The notes: generated by a model not told the origin, from the letters alone. Numbered from the stretch's first letter, positions 22,547 to 34,576 are shown. The stretch is 64,000 nt of DNA from Turritopsis dohrnii (GCA_027922465.2 BQMF02000201.1:62001-126000); one strand, 5' to 3'. Made by a program: numbers and translations.

Positions 22547-22855
22547 TTTCATAGCATAGTGAAATGTCTGCATGCTGACGATGATATGGTAAACAAGATA
22601 GTTCACCATATCGATATAGATATAAGGAAAAGCTGGCTGGATTTATACTCCATTCGTGCGCGGACATTCTACTTGTATAAACTCAAAGAAATAAAACTTG
22701 TATTCTATTATCAAAATGTTATTTTTAATGAAGGTTTGTTGCGAAAAAATAATTATAATGCCATCAGAGAGTTCGAAAATATAGACTACTGCTTTTCGAA
22801 CGTTCTATTCCATTTAGTGCGATATTTGTCGGAGGAAATTTCCAAATCAGCATGA

Positions 22856-24591
22856 AGTTTGTGATTAATTTCCTGCAAACGTCAATATTTCAACCAATCA
22901 TGTGATTAAGAAAGAATGGTTACTAAATAGCGCCCTCTTTTGTTTTTTTTGGGGGATTCGCTTATTAAAGCAGGGAGTTTAATTTCTAAATATTACTACT
23001 AAATATTAATAGCCTGCAGGGATGGTTACTTGGGAGTACTTATGTCGTCATTTAGGGAAAGTCAATAAATATTCTTCAAGGTTTCCTCCATAGTTTCATT
23101 TGCTTATCATGCTCAACTGAAAAAATAATATATTTATCACAAATGAAAAAGTCCAAATGCAAGATTATTGTCCCTGAAGCGAGCGTAGGCAAGCGAGGAG
23201 GTATAGTAGTTTCACGAGATAGGCGAATGTCGGTTTTCGATTTTGTTCATAATCATCATCATCATCATCCAACTCTCGTGTTGCTGTTTCACGGTGATAT
23301 ACAATTATTTCTTTTTTTTCTCGTTGCAAAGCATGGTACTGTAGGTGAAAGACTCATTTGTTATTATGTTATACTATGTTATACAGGAAGGTCGTATGCT
23401 AATATTGCTTAGACATTTTTCGTATTATTTTGTGTTTTTTAGCGACAGGAACGACGAGGATTTTGAAGCAAAATTATGCCAACCATATGCATTTTATCTT
23501 TCGAAGCTCGAAATCTTTTATTCAATAAATTTTATTCAATGCACTGATTTTTGGTGGATCTTTTCTTAAAAAGATTTTAGAAGACTTGTAGCTAATTGGA
23601 TTTCTGTGTGTGCAAGAAAGCCATATCACAAATTGTTGCTTTTCCTCCAAACTGTCCGAATCTAGTTAATCAATAAAACCTATTTATGATTTTTCTTCTT
23701 TTTTATTTAAACTTATTTGCTATATTTTTGAATCAAAGTTTAAAACACAGATTTCTAATGGATTTTTCGCTTAAATTTATTTTTTTATAGAAAATTTTTG
23801 GTTTTTTTTGGCTCTCAGATAATTTCTTTAACAAATCTTATTATGATTATAAACCTATCCATGATTGCACTTCACACATTTCTTTTGTTTGTAGCAAATA
23901 CTTTCTGATATTACTTGCTAATAAGGCCTTATTTACACTTTTGAAAAGATATATTAGCATCAGTGTGACTTAGGTTTAAAAGATAACAAAATGTAACAAA
24001 GTTTTCAGCTGTTTAAGTTTAGATTTATTTGGTTTACATATTCCAAGTTAGTTTTGAAATACCGCCGCCGCTACATGACTACGCTACATGACTATGCCAC
24101 ATGACTACGCTACTCATTGAACTGTTCATTATATTGTAAAAGCTGTCCAACCATGTTGCTGCTTATTCTCAGTCGATTGCGGGGGCATTCATAATACTGA
24201 GAGCTACTTGCTAGTTGTTAGTTCAAAGAAAAACAACTATTAAACTACGAAAAACGCTCTGGGTTTTTTTTAATATGAGAAAATCTAACATGATAGGGCA
24301 TAACTATGCGAGCTGTAATTTCATGAAGAAGAAAATTCAAACCTTTGTTATTATTACGCGAGTGCAGATCACGAGTTTTACAGCAGGAAACAAATAAACA
24401 AACTACTTTGTCTCGACCACTTTTGTCCGTCATAGCAGCTCCGCCTTCGCCATTAACATTTGTTTATACAGATTATATTCTGTTCAAAGACGTTACGCAA
24501 GCATTATTGTTTATACAGATCTTTGTCTCTGCTGTTGCTTTATTATCGTTTCATTTCATATCTTGTCACTAGAAATTGAGATTGACGAAGA
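22856..24591. other. AT-rich intergenic DNA, no gene seen
   Basis: Only low-complexity frames are present (a CAT run at 23250-23268, long T tracts near 23700-23830). Three repeats of a CTACATGACTACG-like 12-mer occur at about 24072-24112. Nothing else is supportable. Confidence 0.45.
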
Positions 24592-24649
24592 TGTTGGCCT
24601 TGTTAATTGCATTCATACCTACAATTCTTGCTGCTGACCAATTTTTATG
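24592..24649 (+). CDS. Candidate signal-peptide first exon
   Basis: ATG at 24592 opens 'MLALLIAFIPTILAADQFL', a textbook signal peptide with an Ala cleavage region. A good donor (T|GTAAGA) follows immediately, leaving phase 1, the same phase as the PAN exons in this window. No matching downstream exon was found before the transposon at 25297, so the gene may be disrupted or its next exon distant. Weak evidence: a short hydrophobic frame can arise by chance. Confidence 0.3.
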
Positions 24650-25319
24650 TAAGATTTTTCGACAGTGATTTTCATTTTTATTCTTTATTTTGATTGGTTT
24701 TTTTAAAAAATTCAATTGTCTTCTAATTCACACTAAAATTGGAGCCTCGTCATTGAGCGTGATCTCTAATCGGAGGAATTTTAATATAATACGAAAACAC
24801 CTGCAGTCTAGTCCTGCTATTTGAAAAGTTCGTAATAGCGCGACTTCTAAGATAACGAGATTTATATTTATGGTTTGTAAATGTTGACAGGACTAAGGAT
24901 TTCGTTCAAGATAGTGCGGTTATTAAAATGTCGGACGGAAAATTCTCATAATAACCGGCGTTTATTATGGTTTAACGTATGTCAAACACCCTATGTATCA
25001 ATTCGATTACTAATAGAGTAGTATAGGTCATTTTAGCAGCTTCTCTTCATCAGAATACACCATTTATTCAACTCATTATTGCATAAAATGCTTAAAATGA
25101 AATTTTACATTTTTCCGAAACAACGACTTTTGAATTGTTTTACCAGAATGTATAGTTCGACATTTGAACAGGGAATATACACAGCTATTGAATTAACCAT
25201 TAGGGAAAAGAACTCTGTCCACTTTGCGGGAGATTTCTCTTAAAATTGATTTTTCACCAGGGTCTTGCGTACGACAATAAAAAATTTGAAGCCATTCCCA
25301 GCGGGCACAAGACGTCTTT

Positions 25320-26160
25320 GAGACGTCTCAATTTAATCGTAAAATCGTCGTTTGGTTTTGAGATCATTTTGCGACGTCGTAGGGACGTCTGAAAACAGGA
25401 CGTCGCAATTTGGATCCTTTTACGATCAATTTGGGACCTGATAAAACTTTTCAAATTTCATTCTGCAGTCATTAAACAGTATAAATCCAGTAATACTAAC
25501 ATGCTTATATAGAATTTACATTCGTACCGAATTCTGTTTATTGGTCGTGTAAGGGATGCTTTCACGACGTTTTTGGGACGTCTTTATACAGATTAAATAA
25601 CGACCTTCGAAACAATTATTAATTTAGGATCATTTTGCAACGTCGTAGAGACGTCTGAAAATGGGACGTCGCAATTGGGATCCTTTTACGATCAATTTGG
25701 GACCTGATAAAAATTTTCAAATTTCATTTTGCAGTCTTTAAACAGTATAAATCCAGTAATACTAACATGCTTATATAGAATTTACACTCGTACCGAATTC
25801 TGTTTATTGGTCGTGTAAGGGATGCTTTCACGACGTTTTTGGGACGTCTTTATACAGATTAAATAACGACCTTCGAAACAATTATTAATTCAGGATCATT
25901 TTGCAACGTCGCAGAGACGTCTGAAAATGGGACGTCGCAATTGGGATCCTTTTACGATCAATTTGGGACCTGATAAAAATTTTCAAATTTCATTCGGCAG
26001 TCATTAAACAGTAAACTTTGAGTAACAACAACATACTCCATATGGAATTTACATTCGTACCGATTCTTTTTATTGGTGGTGTAAGGGACGCTTTCACGAC
26101 GTTTTTGGGACGTCTCCATACAGATTAAATTACGAACTTCGAAAGAATTATAAATTTTCA
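25320..26160. repeat. Tandem 266-bp repeats, three copies
   Basis: GGGACCTGATAAAA recurs at 25433, 25699 and 25965, exactly 266 bp apart each time. The whole unit is repeated, including TTGGTCGTGTAAGGGATGC and GTTTTTGGGACGTCT. The third copy is the most diverged and ends near 26160. Confidence 0.9.
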
Positions 26161-26859
26161 AAAGCGATTAGTCAACAAAGATTCATCGAATAGGTTTTAC
26201 TACAGTTGCATGATTTAAAGAATTTAAAATAGACCAATCACAAATACGTAAGACAAAGAGAAATTCCCGGGTTATAAGATTCACATGTGATATAGAAAGT
26301 TTCAAAAGCAAAGACTTTCTTGTAAGAAAAGGTTAATACTGTTAATAATGATACATGTAACATAAGTTTCGATAAAAGACGTTTAGATAAAACTTAGAAG
26401 AATTAATTAAACATGGCGTTAGGTAAACTAGCAAAGTGTAAATGGAAAAACACCTTGAAAACATACGATCCTATTCGATGAAATTAACGGTGAGTTTCTG
26501 TTTTCTGAATCCGTTCGGTGGGTATATTTATACATATTTATACATTCTTGTTGAACTTAGTTTCAGCATTCCAGCATCAGAAGAGCACTGTAGATGATGC
26601 TCAAAGATCTCCTGATCGATAATGAGGTTGGCGAAATTTCAAAAAGGCTAGCCGAAGGGAGTTTTAGATGTGGAAAAACATGTGATTCAAAATTTTGTAA
26701 CTTGATGACAAATTAGCTAGTATATGTTGAACTGTAAATTGTTGCGTTGTAAACTTTTAAAAAGAATTAAAAAGGAGACATTTATTGAATTTGTATGTTT
26801 TGTTCTTTTGATGGTCCCAACATAGATGGCCTATGATCCCAGGAAAAGGAGGTTGTTAA

Positions 26860-27300
26860 TCGGACGTCTCTACGATGTTGTTACGGCCAGAGATTGAGAG
26901 ACGTCGAGACGTCTCAGTGAAGATGTGATTGGGACGTGTTCTGAGGATCCCACTTCGCGACCATTGAGGGACGTCTCAGGGACGTCTTACGATTTCGTTG
27001 GAGTGTCATCGAGACGTCTCAGTGAAGATGTGATTGGGACGTCTTTTGAGATTCCAACTTTGCGACCATTTCGCGACGTCTTAGGGCCATTTTTTCAAGA
27101 CGTCTCTACGACGTCTCTACGACGTAAATTTCATAATCCTGCGACGTCGTTACGATGTCGTTGGGATGTCATCGGGACGTCTCAGTGAAGATGTAATTGG
27201 GACGTCTTTTGAGATTCCCACTTCACGACCATTTTGCGACGTCTTAGGGACGTCTTGGAAAGACGTCTCTACGACGTCTTTACGATGTCTTTGTACCCGC
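26860..27300. repeat. GACGTC-rich subterminal array
   Basis: 'CAGTGAAGATGTGATTGGGACGT' recurs at about 26911, 27019 and 27183 with short GACGTC-bearing spacers, repeating with a period near 108 bp in the first interval. It forms the right arm of the 25297-27304 element. Confidence 0.75.
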
Positions 27301-27304
27301 TGGG

Positions 27305-28472
27305 TTGTGTCGCATATTCTATCTAAAACGAAGCTTTACGATTGAAGTTTCATTTCGAATCACGCGTGTTTGTCATCGCATGAAACCAGCAAGATGATAT
27401 CCAGAGCGCTTATTTCGGTCATCAGAGCTTCTCACTTTTTGCCTCATTTTAAAGACGGAGAAAATAAATTACAACGAAGAGGTGTCGTCATAGTAACTGA
27501 TAACTCGGATCACAACAGGGTTACACCGATGAACTCCCAGAAAAAAGTCGTCAAAATTGTCAAAGATTTCACAGGAAGAAGTATTGTTGTTTGATCGTCT
27601 GGAGTGATGAGATGAGTGCCCTTTTTTCAGGGAAAGAAGTTTTGTGGTTTTACAACGAAAGACACGGAAGATGGGCGGTGTAGGTGGAACCCTGAAAAAC
27701 GTGGTTTTTCGAAAAATCAATAAATTTTTCTTTGTCCATTTCACGGGATCAGAGCTTGAAATTTGAAAGTTTTGAAAGTAGATAGTTAATTTGTATAACA
27801 ATATTCGTGACGAACGTGATTTGGTCAGGCTTTCATAATGTTGAGAGCGTTTTCTTTAGTATACAGATACTCATATTTGTTAGCTAATTTTATGGTGGAC
27901 GGAAGGATTCTTCGAGCTCCTCATTCTTCAAAGTGACTAGACTGGTTTCTTAAAATATCGCTCTGTATATTAGTCTATTGTAACGACTAATCACATTTTT
28001 GATAGAATCTGAATAAAAAAACATTCCGTCCGGCAATATATCAGAATTTCCGTCCGACATTTAGTAGTGTTGATAGAACCAGGCATTATCAAACTTAAAA
28101 GATTTGAATGATTGTTCAAAATACAGTATATAATCTAGCAATAACCGTATATTTCTCTTTCCTTCTAACTACGTTCCGTGTTTCGATAGAATCAAGTATG
28201 AAATCTAAAAATTTATAATCATAAATTTTATCGATTCCGTCCGACATTAAAATAAAACTCCAAATATTTTCCCCCTGAAATAGGTAGGTGCTTTTTTAAA
28301 CAAAATAGACCTATAACCAACTCATTAACGTATGGAGCATCAGTTATTTTCTTATCAGTAATTTTCTATTGCCATCAGAGATATCAATTTTTCCGTCTGA
28401 CATTTAATTAATAAAAAAACACAGAAATCTAGTAGAAGGAATTATAGATCATTCTCAATAGCAATCAACACC
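27305..28472. other. Intergenic DNA with one uncertain ORF
   Basis: A 74-codon plus frame (27370-27594, internal ATG 27391) contains 'FLPHFKDGENKLQRRGVVIV' but matches nothing I know. The remaining sequence is AT-rich. Several scattered 'CCGTCCGACATT' motifs (28050, 28240, 28400) hint at an old repeat. Confidence 0.35.
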
Positions 28473-28757
28473 TTAAGGGGCTGTTTATATGTTTATATGA
28501 GAAGTGGAACCGGTTAAGCGAGATATCGTTTTGTCAAACCGAAATTAAAGCGGGTCGTTTTTCATCATATAAACACACTGTCCCGGCACTTTTTAAAATG
28601 TTTCTTATTATAATAGTTTCTTTTCCGGCGGTTACTGTCTCGTCCTGGCAAAGCTCCCGCTAAATGTTTTCTCATGTAAAGGCAGGATAAAGTCAACCCA
28701 TTTTTCGTCCCGTCCCGGCAAACGTCCCGTCTCGCCTCTCATACAAACAGCTCCTTA
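28473..28757. mobile_element. 285-bp MITE
   Basis: Inverted ends TAAGGGGCTGTTTATATG and (reverse complement) TAAGGAGCTGTTTGTATG. The interior contains CCCGTCCCGGCAAA-type motifs also present in inverted form. No coding capacity. Confidence 0.75.
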
Positions 28758-28950
28758 GAAAGCTATTTGTCACGTGATCTACACGAATGAAAATACCGAT
28801 CTGAAGAAAGATTGATCAACACAATATTAGATACAGGGCGAAACTAGTAATAACACTACGCTAGTCGAAAATCTCTAATTATCTTACACTCTTTTCTGTA
28901 GCTATTGCTTTTTCCAAATTCTGATAAGTGGTAAAAAAATTTAGAAAGAT

Positions 28951-29097
28951 ATGGATTTTTTAGCTCAGTTGGTAGAGCGATAGGACTAGAATTCCTAGGT
29001 CGTGAGTTCAAATCCCGCCTGGTTCGGAGTTTTCCTTCGAACTGGGTCTGTGTAACTAACACAACGAGCTGTTACCTTCCTTTCATGGATTTTTTAG
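28951..29097 (+). repeat. Short tRNA-derived SINE with 13-bp target duplications
   Basis: The tRNA-like head has D-arm TAGCTCAGTTGGTAGAGC, anticodon arm TAGGA-CTAGAAT-TCCTA and B box AGTTCAAATCCC, then a short unrelated tail. ATGGATTTTTTAG is present at 28951-28963 and again at 29085-29097, a perfect target-site duplication. The acceptor stem does not pair, so it is not a functional tRNA gene. Confidence 0.85.
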
Positions 29098-29657
29098 TTA
29101 TCATTAGCTAACACATTCAATCACGTAAAATCCGAAATATTTTAAAAATCAAACCGACACGATGAATCGTGAGAAATTATTGAAAACTTTAATAACTCGA
29201 ATTTTTTAGTAACTCGAAGCGATATCGAAAATTAAAAATTCCGAGTTAATAAATCGAATGATGACGTCATATTCCATAACTCGACTTTATAACACGATTT
29301 TTCTAACCCGGGTTTTCTGGGTCTTGTTAAAAATTAATTATACAAGGTGTTATAAAATATGTAAGGCGAGTGGAAAATATCGGATAAGTGCAGGAATGTT
29401 CTTCCATGGTCCGTAACAAAGAGAAACTGTTCTACCCAAGAGGAATTGACACCTGATAAAGTGTGAAACTTCGAAAATAGGAATTCCTTATTTTCTTCTT
29501 ATTTTCGCATTTTCTTCTTTCAAGAAAGAACAATGAAAGCTTTATAATCTCCTACTAAACCAAAATATCAAAATAGCTATGTTATTAATGTTTTATCTAG
29601 GTGTTTCAAAGTTGCTTCTTAGGCGCTCTTTAATCAAGTTTGGGAAAAAAGTCTAAA

Positions 29658-31139
29658 ATGTAGCAAGTAAATTTGGTAACTGACGTATACATCTTTGCTT
29701 GCATTCTATCATGTCATTTGGCAGCAAGTTCAGCAGTGTATACAATCACGGAAGATATTATCACAAGCTTTGAGATCTTAATTACCTTCGAAAGTAGATC
29801 TTTAAAAGAGTGCATACTTCAATGTAGAGTAAGGAAGAATTGCAAGCAATCAGGAATGTATGGAGAAACTTGCGTTTTGTTAAAATCTGAACTCAACAAC
29901 AATCAAAGTGTTTCCAAATTGTTCTTCGTACATGATAAACAACCAGGTAATAGCAACTGAATTTGAGGTTACCAGTATGTTTCGATGCGATATGCACTAC
30001 TGGTCGCACAGCAGCATATAGGCAACATGTCTAACATTTGTCTCTGTAATTATTCCAAGTATTAGCCACTCTTCAAACTCGTCTATATTGGGATAAATTG
30101 TAAAAAAGATTTTAAAATTTCCTTTTACGGCATATTTTTATGTCATATCAATGTGCTCTCAGAGCAACTTATCTTTCTCAATATTATAATTTGCTCATCA
30201 CCAATGAAGATGCAGCTGCAATAAAAATCTCTAATTTATTCAACATTGTTACCAGTAAACTGGAGCAGTGAAGGTTTTTTAGAACGATTGCTAGAAGAAA
30301 ATATTGTAAAACTCAAAGCAGGTTATGAGATGATGTTTTAACGAATCTTTACATATTTGTAGGCAATTTAAGAAAAATCTATTGGATATGTATTAAACCA
30401 TTTAGATGTTATTACTTATTTAGTGTTTTCAGTGTTTAAGACCTTTTACTTTACAGTAATAACCAAAAGTATTTATTTTTCATTTATGCTAGCCTACCCA
30501 TATTGGCCAGATGAATTTCATTGGAGCTCCAGTGGGCCTGTACTTGGAATGCAGTGTGTTCAAATAAAAGAGGGGTCAGACCCAAATTCTTGGGATGATA
30601 ATTTCTTCTGTTGGGCAAACAACAGAGAAAGTCCTGGTTTCAAATGGTCTTCAAGTGGTATGTATTAATTTTTATCACTTACTTGCTTCATAGAGCTATC
30701 TTTTATCAGATAAAAATGTCTTTCTCAATGACTTGGTCTCGTGATATCTCAGGAACCTTTTACTCAAAGTAAAAACAGATCAAGTGTTAATGACCTAAAC
30801 GATACTTACTTTAAAGAAATTTATAATATTGATCTTTCCAACGTTGCATTGCTTTGAAAATATATAGTCTTACTAAGTAGCTAAACATGTGTGTAATGCT
30901 GTTGTTAATGCTTGTTCCGTACTCTAGGACCCATCCCCAATATGAGATGCACTCATGTTGCTGAATTATCTGACCCTCACACCTGGTTAGACAATTTCTT
31001 ATGCGTACCTCCTGAATCGCCATACCATTTCTCTTGGTCGATGCATGGCCCGCTTCCTGGATTGGATTGCATCCAGTGGAATGAACCAAATGACCCACAT
31101 ACTTGGAGTGATAACTATTTGTGTGCTTCTCATTTATAA
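29658..31139 (+). pseudogene. PAN protein with three Trp/Cys-rich repeats; start broken
   Basis: Three exons join in phase 1: 29658-29946, 30493-30657 and 30928-31139 (TAA). Exon 1 resembles the PAN exon of the two minus-strand paralogues ('CILQCRVRKNCKQSGMYGETC') after a hydrophobic leader 'IFACILSCHLAA'. Exons 2-3 replace LamG with three repeats of about 36-40 residues: W-S-x-x-G-P-x-x-x-[ML]-x-C-x(4-6)-E-x-x-D-P-x-[ST]-W-x-D-N-[FY]-[LF]-C. The second intron cuts exactly inside a repeat (SSG|P). ATG 29658 is followed by TAG at codon 2, where the paralogues have a sense codon; no other upstream in-frame ATG is seen. Otherwise the frame is intact over 220 codons. It may be a recent pseudogene, use a non-AUG start, or have an unseen leader exon. 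Confidence 0.65.
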
Positions 31140-34100
31140 ACTCCATATATGCTGGGAATTACTGTATATGGTTAAATATTTACAAACATACAATGCAGTA
31201 GTGTTTTAATCAATCTAATCTTATGCCTTCTTGCATGTTAACAGCTCAAAAACATTTTTAAAAATCGGTGTTTGACAGACGCTAAAGAGGTCTTAGTTAC
31301 AAAAAATGTTGACCTGTTTCATACAACAGACTTGAAAGGCTATAAAATTAGCGTGCAAGTCCTGTTTATGAAAGAAATTAAGTGTGGATGGTTATGGACA
31401 CCTTACAACACGCTTAACGTTACAACAGTGAACAACTTGGACACAATTTCCGTATTAGTGGTTTATTACTGTTTAGTGCTGTTATTTTGTAACAGTGTGC
31501 CAGAAAGTAAAACAAAAAAAAAAATTGTTACCATGTTATTCTTCCTCATTAGTATGAAATATTTACATCTTCCACTGTACAAAGCGGGAAATATCTTTGT
31601 GTCTAAAAATATTATACTATGCACCGTCGAAAGGCAAACCACATAACCCAATAAACAATCCGCATCTAGCGCATACAATAAACGCAAAAAACGCCAGAAA
31701 TCTAGCATCTGCGTCACTTGTTAAAAAGAATCTTATTTCCAAACATTATGCAAGTCTATCCAGTTTCCTTATCTACTACAACATTCGGCGCGTTTTGGCT
31801 CACCTTGGGTTGCCTTTTATGCATCTTAGTTCGATTAAAACACAAGAAATATTAGTTTACCACTTTGAGTTTAAATGATGTATAATTCCAAAATTGTTTT
31901 TGAAAAAAAATGAAAAGGTATTGAATAACCCTTTCCCCTAACCTTTCCAAACTTCTCCTAACTCGAAATCATATCGATTTTCTAATTATCAAGTTGTGTC
32001 CTGCATTTAGTATTCAAAACTCCAAGAATCTTCTGAAGTTGAATTTTCCACAACATCTTTCAGTTTCTTCAAAGGCGTTTTAATAAACATTTCTTTATCG
32101 AAATTTCACTCACTTCATGCATCATCTAAACGTAATAATGAATAAATACACATGAATGGAACATTATCAAGGTAGAGAGACCCACACAAGCCGCAGCGAT
32201 TTTTTGCTTCCCTCTTAATGATGAAGAATACAGTTTAGTTACAGTGTGGAATGTCTACTTTTGAGAAATCTAACTGCTCTTGTATGTATCTTAAGCTGTA
32301 TGGATCAAGATTCTAGGGTTCTTTTGATGAGTTTTATGTGTTCTAGTCCATTCGCAACTAAAAGAAAAGAAAAAAAATATATACATTACAATTTTTGAAA
32401 TAAGCATCAGATAGATTAATGTCAGCAGTAAAAAGTGCTATTCTCAGATACTTCATTATGCTATGCAGTGGACTCTTTATTTTACTGTTGAACGGAAAGG
32501 AAATGTGAAACGAAACTATTTTTGTTGTCGTCTAACCTCTTTGTTACATTATACCGTAATGATTAATTGGTTTGATAATCAACTTACGCGACCATGTGTT
32601 ATTGTGTCCTGGATTCTCCATCCAACACGCCCAAAGTAAGAAAATGTCCCCATATGACTGATGCCATGGCTAAAGTATATTGTATATAGCTGGACGCTAT
32701 TGCACTCTAAGTTTTAATATTAAAGAGTTCAATTTCTGCGATTTTAACGAATCACTTTGTCTTTTTGATGGCGAAATGAAGATGATAACGTAGAAATTTA
32801 ATTGGAAAATCAATTGCAAATGAAAGATGAATTTAAAATATTACGACATAAATCGATAATAGGATATCAAATAGCAGTAATAATTAAGTGTAATGAAAAC
32901 TTAAGAGGTAACAGCTTGCAAAGGTTACATGGGTTGGCATTGACGGAATCAATCCTATATAATAGATATAATGAGATTCATATAAAAATCTCCCTAACTT
33001 CCGCAAATATGGAACGACTACTGTTTGGTGAGGATGAAAAAAAAAAACATTTTCAGCGCAAGATCTACAATTCATAACATATTCTTTGAATCTTTCTTCT
33101 CTCTACATTGATATTTGGTAAGCACGGTTTAGCAGCTGATCTTTCATTATCCGTTATTCCAGAGTTTTTGTCCACATGCCTAGTCTGGTTTCCTCGTCAT
33201 ACTAGTAGAGGCTTTCTCTCGACCGTGGTTTGTTAATAAGTAATGTACTGAAGCATATAAGAAGCATTTAATTTATCGTCAGTGCGACCTCGAATGTACA
33301 AAATGCGACTCCGACATTTGTAATTCCTAGATACTCTCCTGTTAGCCTGACTAGAAGTTGCTTGATTGTTATATCTGTATTTGCGTTACGTTTGTACAGT
33401 TGCTGACTTTTGGCATACTTTGCCAAGCAGTTATTATTAACTTGTTACAAATAGAAGTAATTTACGACAGAGAACTATAACGCGTTAGGTAGCTAAGAAA
33501 TGTTATTAGATGATATAACTACAACCAGCTATACCTTCAAAATACTTTCAATATTTTGATATCGACTGTGCCATGACTGTTTGGAATCTATACTGGCTGG
33601 CAAGAGGAAATCAGGAAAGAATTGAGTCTGATAGACCATCATGATTAATTTTCACAATTGAACAAACATAAAAAATGTTCTTTGGCAGATGATGAAAAAT
33701 TAAACAAAGAACCGCATTACAAATAAGAAAGTCTAGCTTAATTTGTTCCTGGCTTATGCGAGTACAATTTTGGAGGCAATTTGCATGTATTTTGCAAAAA
33801 GTACTTTAAGGGAAGAAACTTTGACAGAAAAAAAATTTTGGTAAAAATTTCCCACCAAATCAAACAAATTCTGTCAAATTTAGCATTTTTTAACTGATCG
33901 TTTAATTTTTTTTTGTAGTTCTTTTGACTTACATACTTGTTTTTTATCGAAATCAGATTTGTATTCACTTCGAGAAACAATCACATTTTGTTACATTGGA
34001 AAAGATCTCCTAAGTTAATATAATATACATGAAAGTCTTTTTTATATAAAATTAATTTTACATTTACTTAGGTATATACAACTTCAGGCATTACTAAATA

Positions 34101-34457
34101 TGTGAGTGAATGCTTTTATCAGTGATTTCTTTGATAAAGACACTGGTATATGCACTCAATTTTGTGAGGGCACTTGTCCACTTTTTTTAACTGTAATGGG
34201 AGGTTGTTCTTTTAATCGCTGCCACTTAAGTTATCACTCCGAAATTTCTATTTTGGCCTTCCTGAGATAAAAATGTTTTTCAGTTTTGCTTCACAGTGCA
34301 ACATTTTTCAACTTTGATGAAAGCGCTAACTTTCAGCCATCGTGACCTCTTGTTTCTATTTAAAAATTTTTTTTGTATGTGTAGACAGGCATTGATGCAT
34401 TCATAAGTATTTGAGTGTATTCTAACATTTTTTCAACCTTGGCAATTTTTTATTTAG
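31140..34457. other. 3.3 kb AT-rich, no gene seen
   Basis: Contains the 3' flank of the PAN-repeat gene and low-complexity frames. A 124-codon plus frame (31272-31646, no ATG start) has no domain and is probably 3' UTR. A block at 34262-34360 (TTTTGCTTCACAGTG ... GAAAGCGCT) recurs at 35877-35960 and is an undefined repeat. Confidence 0.4.
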
Positions 34458-34576
34458 CTGGTGTGATGACAAGCAAGAAGCAGGCTTCTTTATCAGAAGT
34501 ACATAAATTTATGGCGAATATATTAAAGTATGCCCCTGATCGCGATGGTGGCGGTGGAAGAAAAACAAATGACTAA
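34458..34576 (+). CDS. Candidate terminal exon, unknown protein
   Basis: An acceptor-like site (TTTTTTATTTAG) precedes a 39-codon frame ending at TAA 34574-34576, with 'SEVHKFMANILKYAPDRDGG', a well-formed helix followed by a Gly run. Composition is less AT-driven than the surroundings, which suggests true coding DNA. No upstream exon was identified; it may be a stray exon or come from a transposon protein. Confidence 0.3.

Larger units (their letters stand above)
18138..22855 (+). pseudogene. Host terminal exon split by the copia insertion
   Basis: A splice-acceptor-like site (TTTCTCACTAAG) precedes an open frame from 18138 to the left flank of the retrotransposon at 18186. The same frame resumes right after the 3' LTR duplication at 22552 and continues to TGA at 22853-22855. 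Without the element the exon would encode about 116 residues, including 'LAEQNFVFHS' and 'HADDDMVNKIV'. I do not recognise the family: it is helix-prone, with no signal peptide or Cys pattern. The frame continuity across 4.36 kb of inserted DNA is the main evidence that this was coding. Upstream exons were not identified. Confidence 0.45.
25297..27304. mobile_element. 2-kb non-autonomous DNA transposon rich in GACGTC
   Basis: Inverted ends CCCAGCGGGCACAAGACGTC and (reverse complement) CCCAGCGGGTACAAAGACATC. Both subterminal regions are packed with GGGACGTCT/AGACGTCTC motifs. There is no transposase frame. A related end fragment with GTTGCAACG-type motifs and GCTTGCTGGG terminus lies at 35121-35262. 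Superfamily not assigned; flanking bases do not show a clear duplication. Confidence 0.8.

Noticed and set aside
28961..29040. A functional tRNA gene
   Set aside because: D, anticodon and T arms are present but the acceptor stem does not pair, and the sequence is bracketed by target duplications, so it is a SINE head.
28856..29062. Minus-strand ORF containing 'RDLNSRPRNSSPIALP'
   Set aside because: This is the usual spurious translation of a tRNA-derived SINE on the reverse strand.
31272..31646. 124-codon plus ORF after the PAN-repeat gene
   Set aside because: Lacks an ATG start, shows no motif, and lies where a 3' UTR is expected.
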